Source: CAVWDI01 sp963753725 (lineage in GTDB: Bacteria > Chloroflexota > Anaerolineae > Anaerolineales > UBA4823). Taken from it: a stretch of DNA of 64,000 nucleotides. This document shows positions 57,780 through 64,000 of this stretch, one piece after another. How positions within the stretch are numbered: position 1 is the first letter of the stretch; every line of letters starts with the position of its first letter. Location of the stretch: positions 248,001 through 312,000 of the forward strand of contig CAVWDI010000001.1 of the NCBI GenBank assembly GCA_963753725.1. The letters are read 5' to 3'. The notes beneath the pieces are model-generated. The model saw only the letters and a list, made by a program, of their open reading frames with translations, did not search any database and had not been told where the DNA came from. A program made the translations under genes and the position numbers.

Positions 57780-58907
57780 ATGAGCGAGGTACTGAAAAAA
57801 ACCGAATTAAATCAATGGCATGTCGACCATGGCGGAAGGATGGTCCCTTTTGCCGGTTGGGAGATGCCAGTGCAGTATCCAACCGGCCCGCTTCAGGAGC
57901 ATAAAGCTACCCGCGAGTCAGCTGGACTATTTGATATCGATCACATGGGCCAGATTGAAGTGCGCGGCACGCAGGCTGAGGCGTTCGTAAATTGGTTGGT
58001 TACTTACGATATCACCAAAATGAAATTACTCGATGCCCATTATGCCCTGTTCTGTTACGCAGATGGTGGTGTGATTGATGATCTGTTTGTCTACCGCTTG
58101 CCCGATCCGAAGGTTGAAGGTCAGGATTACTTTTTCCTGGCGATCAATGCCTCCAATCGGGACAAAGATGTGACCTGGGTTAAATCCCATGCAGCAGGAT
58201 TTGACGTTAAGGTGAAAGACATCTCCGATGAAACCTATATGCTCGCCTTCCAGGGACCTAAAGCCCCTGAGATCATGGATCGATTAACCAGCGTTGATCT
58301 AACCGGTGTGGCTCGTTTTAATGCCGCCCAGGATATCATTTTTGATGATGTACCTGTTTTACTTGGACGGACTGGCTATACCGGCGAGGATGGATTTGAG
58401 CTCTTCTTTCCCGCCGAACATGCATTAAAGGTCTGGGAGGGTATATTGAAAGAAGGGGAAAGTGATAATGTTGTACCGGTTGGTCTGGCGGCGCGTGATA
58501 GTCTTCGCTTTGAGCCCTGTATGCCGTTATACGGTCACGAATTATCGCCCACTATTTCGCCGGTCGAAGCCCGCTTAACTTTTGCCGTTACTTTCGAGAA
58601 AGCGTTTATCGGACGCGATGCTTTGCTTAAACAGAAACTGGAAAGACCGGGTAAAGTACTGGTGGGTTTTGAACTTGTGGATCGCGGCGTAGCACGTGAA
58701 GGATATCCTGTTCTGCTGGATGGTGAGCAGATAGGTATCGTGACCTCAGGCATGTTCTCGCCTACCACCTCCCGCTATCTGGGTATGGCCTTCGTACCGC
58801 GCCAGTACGCATCCATAGGTACCGAGATCGAGATTCAGATCCGCAAGAAAATTGCCAGAGCAAAGATTATCAAACGCCCGTTTTATATTCCAGCTTACCG
58901 GCGTTAA
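57780..58907 (+). CDS. gcvT: Glycine cleavage system T protein (aminomethyltransferase)
   Basis: 375 residues. GcvT landmarks: GGRMVPFAGWEMPVQY, GLFDIDHMGQIEVRG, GRTGYTGEDGFELFF, GLAARDSLRFEPCMPLYG and SPTTSRYLGMAFV. It transfers the methylene group from the lipoyl arm of H protein to tetrahydrofolate and releases ammonia. It is the first gene of the gcv block. The ATG follows taaggag, 10 bases after the CodA-like gene. The frame is intact. Confidence 0.95.
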   Translation: MSEVLKKTELNQWHVDHGGRMVPFAGWEMPVQYPTGPLQEHKATRESAGLFDIDHMGQIEVRGTQAEAFVNWLVTYDITKMKLLDAHYALFCYADGGVIDDLFVYRLPDPKVEGQDYFFLAINASNRDKDVTWVKSHAAGFDVKVKDISDETYMLAFQGPKAPEIMDRLTSVDLTGVARFNAAQDIIFDDVPVLLGRTGYTGEDGFELFFPAEHALKVWEGILKEGESDNVVPVGLAARDSLRFEPCMPLYGHELSPTISPVEARLTFAVTFEKAFIGRDALLKQKLERPGKVLVGFELVDRGVAREGYPVLLDGEQIGIVTSGMFSPTTSRYLGMAFVPRQYASIGTEIEIQIRKKIARAKIIKRPFYIPAYRR

Positions 58908-58948
58908 AAGTTAGATAAATATTTAAATGTTATATGGAGAAATACACA

Positions 58949-59335
58949 ATGAAAATAGATAAAGATGCACGCTATTCCAATGAACACGAGTGGGTTCGCG
59001 CAGAAGGCGACCTGTTCGTATATGGCATCTCCGACTTCGCCCAGGACCAACTCTCAGATATCGTCTATCTGGAACCGCCCGAAGTGGGCGAGGGGTTCGA
59101 GAAAGGCGATACGATCGGTGTGGTCGAATCGGTCAAAGCGGCCGCGGACCTGTACCTGCCCATAGGCGGCGAGATCGTGGAGGTGAACGAAGCCCTGGTA
59201 GACACGCCGGAGGTGATGAACAGCGATCCGTTTGGGGAAGCCTGGATCCTCAAGTTCAAAGCCTCGGATGCAAGTGAATTTGAGGGCTTGATGTCACCCG
59301 AGGATTACCAGAAATTTGCGGAGGAAGAACACTAA
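58949..59335 (+). CDS. gcvH: Glycine cleavage system H protein
   Basis: 128 residues. The lipoylated Lys is in VVESVKAAADLYLPIGG. The start MKIDKDARYSNEHEWV and C-terminal LMSPEDYQKFAEE are typical. It carries the aminomethyl group between P and T proteins. The ATG at 58949 is preferred over 58934, as ggaga lies between the two. The stop overlaps gcvPA (TAATG). Base composition becomes clearly richer in G+C from here to 62130. Confidence 0.95.
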   Translation: MKIDKDARYSNEHEWVRAEGDLFVYGISDFAQDQLSDIVYLEPPEVGEGFEKGDTIGVVESVKAAADLYLPIGGEIVEVNEALVDTPEVMNSDPFGEAWILKFKASDASEFEGLMSPEDYQKFAEEEH

Positions 59336-60680
59336 TGACCCCATACTTACCGCAAACAGAAGATGATTTGCGAGCCATGCTGGAAACCATCGGCGCCTCA
59401 TCGGTGCAAGCATTGTTCGAGGATGTGCCGGAAGCATGCCGCTACCCGGACATGAAGCTGCCGAAAGCGCTGTCCGAGATGGAGATACTGACCGAACTGT
59501 ACAGCATGGCCTCCAAGAACAGTACCACCGGATGTTTCGCCTCCTTTATCGGCGCGGGTGCATACAACCACTTTACCCCCAGCGCTGTCCCGTACCTGGC
59601 AGGGCGCGGTGAGTTCCTGACCGCATACACCCCCTACCAGCCGGAAGTCAGCCAGGGCACCCTGCAGGCCATATTCGAATACCAGAGCATGGTGGCCGAA
59701 CTGACCGGCATGGAAGTGGTCAACGCCAGCCATTACGATGGCGCCACCTCCATGGCGGAAGCGGCCATCATGAGCTACAACACCGCCCGCGGCAAACGGA
59801 GCAAGATCCTGGTATCGCCCAGCGTACACCCCCAATACCGGCAGGTGCTGCGCACCTATCTGCCTGGAGACCAGCTGCAAATCACCGGCGATGAGGACCT
59901 GAACGCCGGGCTGGATGACCTGGTGAAGATGCTGGATGAGGATACCGCCTGCCTGATCGTGCAGAACCCGGATTTCTTCGGGCAGACTGCTGGATGTAGA
60001 CGGACTGGCGGATGCGGTGCATGCGGCCGGAGCGCTGCTGGTGGTGGTCGCCAACCCGATCCACAGCCTGGGATTATTGAAACCGCCCGGAGCGTACGGC
60101 GCGGATATCGTTGCAGCCGAGGGACAGCCGCTGGGAGCAGGTCTCAATTTCGGAGGCCCCTACCTGGGCGTGTTCGCAGCCACGATGAAGAACGTGCGCA
60201 AAATGCCGGGACGGCTGGTGGGCGAGACGGTGGATACGGAGGGCAAGCGCGGCTATGTGCTGACATTATCGCCGCGCGAACAGCATATCCGCCGCGAAAA
60301 AGCCACCAGCAATATCTGCACCAACCAGGGACTGATCGCATTGATGGCGGGCATGTACCTGGCCTATATGGGTAAACAGGGCATGCGGGCGGTAGCGGAA
60401 CTGTGCTACCAGCGTGCCCACTACGCGGCAGGGGAGATCGACAAGCTGGAGAAGTACCGGGTGCTGGGTGACAGGCCATTCTTCAACGAGTTTGCCGTCG
60501 AATGCCCGGTAGCCGGTGAAGGGACTCAACCAGGCTTTGCTGGAGGCGGGCATATTGGGCGGGTATGACCTGGGAGACGATTATCCTGATAGAGAGAACC
60601 AGATGCTGGTATGCGTGACGGAGATGAACGACAGGAAGCAGATCGATCACCTGGTCGAGACACTGGCTGGGATTGGATAG
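59335..60680 (+). CDS. gcvPA: Glycine dehydrogenase (decarboxylating) subunit 1 (two frameshifts)
   Basis: About 447 residues after correction. Family landmarks: SFIGAGAYNHFTPSAVPYLAGRGEFLTAYTPYQPEVSQGTLQAIFEYQ, VNASHYDGATSMAEAA, LKPPGAYGADIVAAEGQPLG, EKATSNICTNQGLIALMA and FNEFAVECP. Frames change near 59990 (one inserted base between FFGQ and LLDVDG) and near 60525. Subunit 1 pairs with subunit 2 to decarboxylate glycine with pyridoxal phosphate. The PLP-Lys is in subunit 2. Indels in a normally essential complex next to intact genes favour sequence errors. Confidence 0.92.
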
Positions 60681-60692
60681 CGGAGAATAAAA

Positions 60693-62130
60693 ATGCGAAA
60701 ACAATTGGAACCTTTAATCTTTGAAATCTCCTCCCCCGGACGGACGGCATATACCCTGCCGGAACTGGATGTACCTGAGAGCGCGCTGCCGGGCGGGTAT
60801 GTGAGAGAAGAACTCAACCTGCCGGAGGTGAGCGAGCTGGACTTCGTGCGCCATTACACGCACCTGAGCCAGATGAACTATTCGATAGACACCGTGTTCT
60901 ACCCGCTGGGGTCGTGCACGATGAAATACAACCCCAAAGTGAACGAACGAGCAGCCGCCATCGAAGGGCTGACGCACGTGCATCCCCTGCAGCCGGAAGC
61001 CACCGTTCAGGGCAGCCTGCAGTTGATGTATGAACTGCAGGAGATGCTGGCGGAAATCTCGGGCTTTGCGGCCGTATCGCTGCAGCCGGCAGCCGGCGCG
61101 CACGGCGAGTTCGCGGGTGTGCTGATCATGCGCGCCTACCACGAGAGCCGCGGCGACAGCAAGCGCACCAAAGTGCTGATCCCGGATTCAGCCCACGGCA
61201 CCAACCCGGCCTCGACCGCCATGAGCAGGTTTCACAGTGGTCGAACTGCCTTCGGACGAACGCGGCAATGTCGACCTGGGTGCTTTGAAGCGCGAATGCG
61301 ATGACACGGTGGTGGGACTGATGCTGACCAATCCCAACACGCTTGGTCTGTTCGAAGAGCAGGTGCTGGAAGTGTGCGAAACGATCCATAAGTGCGGCGG
61401 GTTGGTGTACGGCGACGGGGCCAACCTGAACGCCATGATGGGCGTCGCCAAGCCGGGCGACCTGGGGGTCGATGTGCTGCACTTTAATCTGCACAAGACC
61501 TTCACCACCCCGCACGGCGGGGGCGGACCGGGCTGCGGACCGGTGGGTGTGACCGAAGAACTGGCGCCCTTCCTGCCTGGACCCATCGCGGCGAAAGATG
61601 GCGATGCATACAAACTGTTTGCGCCGGGGCAGTCCATCGGCCGAATGAAAGCCTTCTTCGGGAACTACGGCATGTTCATCCGGGCCTACACCTATATCCG
61701 CATGATGGGCGCGGACGGTTTGCGTGCGGCTTCTGAGAACGCGGTGCTGAACGCCAACTATTTGAAAGCCCTGGTATCACCGCATTACAAGCTGGCGGTG
61801 GAACGCACCTGCATGCACGAGTTCGTGGTGCACGGCGATATCCCCGGTACGGATGTGATTGCGCTGGACGTGTCCAAGCGTTTGATCGATTACGGGCACC
61901 ACCCGCCGACCAACTACTTCCCGCTGATCGTGCACGACGCCTTGATGATCGAGCCGACCGAAACGGAGAGCAAGAAGACCCTGGATGACTTTGCGGAGGC
62001 ACTGGTGAAGATCAAGCAGGAAGCCGAGCAGGAACCAGAACTGCTGCATGATGCGCCGCACATCACGCCGGTGTTCCGGATGGATGAGGCTACTGCGGCT
62101 AGGAAACCGGTTTTGTGCTACAAAGGATGA
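60693..62130 (+). CDS. gcvPB: Glycine dehydrogenase (decarboxylating) subunit 2 (one frameshift)
   Basis: About 478 residues after removal of one inserted base near 61232. PLP fold type I with the internal aldimine Lys in FNLHKTFTTPHGGGGPGCGP. Other landmarks are YPLGSCTMKYNPKVNE, SLQPAAGAHGEFAGVLIMRAYH and DSAHGTNPASTA. It works with subunit 1, H and T proteins to convert glycine to CO2, ammonia and methylene-tetrahydrofolate. The L protein gene is not in the window. A strong terminator follows, ending the island. Confidence 0.93.
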
Positions 62131-62161
62131 GATAACTCCTCGAGATACTTATATCAAAAAG

Positions 62162-62195
62162 CCCTGGCAGTAAACGATCACTGCCAGGGTTTTCT
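62162..62195 (+). terminator. Strong rho-independent terminator after gcvPB
   Basis: Perfect 10-base GC-rich arms (62162-62171 and 62180-62189), an eight-base loop and a following tttt run, 32 bases after the gcvPB stop. It marks the end of the catabolic transcription unit. Confidence 0.9.
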
Positions 62196-62662
62196 AATAT
62201 TTGGAGTCTAATCAAATATAAAGATGTATTCCGGTAAATTAGAATGACAAGTGGACCTGAGGGGATTTTAATCCCCTTATAGCACCCTAAACCTTGCCTT
62301 TTTAAAAATGAAAACCCCCACTGGCGGGATTAATAAAGTGTACCTGAGGGGATTCGAACCCCTTACAGGGACTATAGCCCCTGACCTCCTCAGTGCGATT
62401 TGATACCAGGGAACCGTCCATTATGTCTGCTGCCTATACTTGGTGGTCTAAAGTCTATCCAATCTCCATATATGGGGATCACAATATCCAAGAAGTCCAT
62501 ATTTTCCAAATGGGGTTACCTTCGTTGCACCGGGTTGCACCAGACATGAAGAAAGAAAAGCAACTCAATTCCGAATTACATTTCTGTGCTTATGGTTTGG
62601 GGTGGATTATTATTTGGGTGTCCGCAACATCTGGTAGATTTATCAAACGGAATCTACTCAAC
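62196..62662. other. Gap with repeats, no gene
   Basis: No protein gene is supported; the longest frame has no familiar features. It holds the T-arm-like repeats described separately and the region between two convergent transcription units. Confidence 0.5.
62254..62383 (-). repeat. Two tRNA-T-arm-like repeats
   Basis: Copies at 62254-62280 and 62338-62366 share 'acctgaggggatt' and 'ccccttа'-like ends. Read on the minus strand, the second gives a perfect T arm (AGGGG, loop TTCGAAT, CCCCT) followed by an acceptor-like CAGGTAC, and on its other side a hairpin like a long variable arm (62366-62383). I find no matching 5' acceptor strand or anticodon arm, so it is a tRNA 3' fragment at best. The first copy has lost the TTCGA loop. 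Confidence 0.35.
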
Positions 62663-63931
62663 CTAACCCAAGAGCATTTTCATCTGCTGGTCCAGGGCAT
62701 CCTTATGCGTATCAGGCACCTTTCCAAGCAGATACTCCAATGCGGCCGCTAAACTCAGGCGCGTATGGGGATCATCCTTTCCATAATGCTGAATTTCCGT
62801 GAAACATATTTGAACGTATTCATCCCAGTTGAAAACAGGCTGGATCAATCGAACTTCGCGTGAATCATCTGTGTAAATCCCTGTTTGTTCCGGTCTCTGT
62901 GAAATTAACAACAGCAGGTTGGTCAACCTGGTGATAACCTGATGAGCTGTTGTGGGAGCATTGACCGCCGGGGAAAGCGCTTGCAGAGCGATGTCCACCA
63001 GCATACGTAAACCGTATGCCGGATCTTGATAGACCGTCCTTTCAGGTCCAAGATAGAACGCTTTGAGAACTTTTTTTTCATCCAGATCGCATTCCCCATA
63101 GATCTCAACAACCGGATCACCCTCATTTAAATACTGCCCGCTTCTGGGGAATATCTGAATAACACAGTTGTGTTCACCGGCAATCTGCAGCAGGGTGCTG
63201 CGCTCAATCCCCTTGAGAACGCCGTGTGGGTAGCTTTTGGAAAAAAGGCTGCGCCGGGGTTTTTTATATCGGATCATCTGGTCAGCTTCCCCAAATGGTG
63301 CAATCTGGCACTCTACGTATGCTTTTTCAGGAGGTAATGTGTCTTCTATCGCCTGACGAGTTTCATCGGCAATTAATGATATGGTATGCGTCACCCGGAT
63401 CATCAACATGACATGTTTCATGAAAATGATAAAGATAATCAGGGAGGCAAAAACCAGGATGATTTCGATCAAAAAGGAAACAACCGTGACTTGTTCCAGA
63501 CGGGATCTTAGGGAAAATACGAGCAGTATGAACGAATACACGAACGTACCGATAAACAAACTCAGGGCGATTTTGGTGGTGTGAGATCGTTCAAAAATTG
63601 TGATCACCCGCGGTGAGTACTGCTGGTTGGCTAATTGCAGGGCTACAAGTGATATTGAGAAAACAATGGCCAGAAATGAAAGCATCGAACTGGCGACCAG
63701 GGAGGAGATGGTCACGCCGATACTTGTTTTTGCCTGCCACCACTCATTGATATTCTCCTGCTGTACCAGATAGTCATCTGCGGAGCCAGCGATAATAACC
63801 AGCAGGATTGCCCCCACCATGAATAAAATTGGGTAAAACACTAACGAATCCGCGATCCACTCCTGAAAGCCATCCCAGGCGTAGTCAAGTCTGCTGCGCT
63901 CATCAACCCATTGGGCACGTACCGTATCCAT
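62663..63931 (-). CDS. DUF2254 family membrane protein
   Basis: About 422 residues. It has four hydrophobic helices in the first half (FYPILFMVGAILLVIIAG; VASSMLSFLAIVFSISLVALQLANQQYSPRVI; two more near residues 125-175). The second half is a soluble domain with RMLVDIALQALSPAVNAPTTAHQ, a family hallmark. Function is unknown. The ATG at 63931 is chosen because gggag lies 10 bases upstream; the frame is open 10 codons further. It is convergent with the gcv operon. Confidence 0.85.
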   Translation of the reverse strand: MDTVRAQWVDERSRLDYAWDGFQEWIADSLVFYPILFMVGAILLVIIAGSADDYLVQQENINEWWQAKTSIGVTISSLVASSMLSFLAIVFSISLVALQLANQQYSPRVITIFERSHTTKIALSLFIGTFVYSFILLVFSLRSRLEQVTVVSFLIEIILVFASLIIFIIFMKHVMLMIRVTHTISLIADETRQAIEDTLPPEKAYVECQIAPFGEADQMIRYKKPRRSLFSKSYPHGVLKGIERSTLLQIAGEHNCVIQIFPRSGQYLNEGDPVVEIYGECDLDEKKVLKAFYLGPERTVYQDPAYGLRMLVDIALQALSPAVNAPTTAHQVITRLTNLLLLISQRPEQTGIYTDDSREVRLIQPVFNWDEYVQICFTEIQHYGKDDPHTRLSLAAALEYLLGKVPDTHKDALDQQMKMLLG

Positions 63932-64000
63932 ATATTTTCTCCCTAGCCAAAAACATTGCAATGATCTCTCGAATGCGTATTCAAGAAATTATATTAACGA

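Noticed and set aside
59398..60147. 249-codon minus-strand frame inside gcvPA
   Set aside because: It is a shadow of a GC-rich coding region; gcvPA motifs on the plus strand cover the same bases.
62338..62420. Complete tRNA gene on the minus strand
   Set aside because: The T arm is convincing, but no 5' acceptor strand pairs with the 3' end and no seven-base anticodon loop can be placed.

Overview
The window looks like a chromosomal segment of a Chloroflexota bacterium, most likely Anaerolineae. The clues are a lipoprotein binding protein with a long Glu/Pro/Ala-rich linker after its lipobox, a two-subunit glycine decarboxylase, many ABC importers, and DUF4203 and DUF2254 membrane proteins. 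This placement is inference from gene style, because no rRNA or complete tRNA lies in the window. Many genes are interrupted by single-base indels, mostly insertions, with intact coding sense on both sides. These look more like consensus errors than decay, and I give the whole span of each such gene.

Layout. 0.2-6.9 kb: a broken NarL-type sensor/regulator pair, two DUF1254/DUF1214 paralogues, and a receiver-domain gene whose degenerate copy lies on the other side of the DUF1254 pair. 6.9-16.2 kb: an MFS transporter, a MarC-like protein, a CPA1 antiporter, a DUF4203 protein, a YugP-type zinc peptidase, an anaerobic sulfatase maturase with its arylsulfatase, and a methyltransferase. 16.3-17.1 kb: remnants of a HAD phosphatase and of a second sulfatase. 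17.7-22.3 kb: a lasso-peptide-type cluster (PqqD/RRE, B2 protease, truncated asparagine synthetase, ABC exporter, nucleotidyltransferase) with no recognisable precursor gene.

22.7-62.1 kb is a large, nearly all plus-strand catabolic island for ureides, purine breakdown products and hydantoins. It holds a probable allantoin racemase, allantoinase (allB), an AllC-type allantoate amidohydrolase, ureidoglycine aminohydrolase (allE), a D-hydantoinase family enzyme, a nitrilase-superfamily N-carbamoylase candidate, an M20 peptidase, several amidohydrolases and deaminases, two carbamoyltransferases, three carbamate kinase homologues, two ABC importers (a sugar-type set placed inside a Liv-type set), a FadR-family regulator, and gcvT-H-PA-PB beside a DadA-like oxidoreductase. 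The gene set resembles the E. coli all and ygeW-ygeY-hyuA-yqeA-ssnA clusters. The inferred logic is uptake, ring opening, release of ammonia, phosphorolysis of a carbamoyl group to carbamoyl phosphate, ATP from carbamate kinase, and oxidation of the C2 remainder or glycine through glycine cleavage.

The most unusual feature is that several members have lost the residues that define their families: a ketol-acid reductoisomerase homologue without its second-domain metal ligands, two carbamate kinase paralogues without the GGN loop, a metal-dependent hydrolase homologue without metal ligands, a cytosine-deaminase-like protein without key acids, a thioredoxin-like protein without the usual Cys, and a KdpDE-like pair without phospho-acceptor residues. 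No ureidoglycolate dehydrogenase (AllD), ureidoglycolate lyase or FdrA-type oxamate carbamoyltransferase is visible, so non-homologous replacements may be encoded here. The window ends with a strong terminator, tRNA-T-arm-like repeats and a minus-strand DUF2254 gene.
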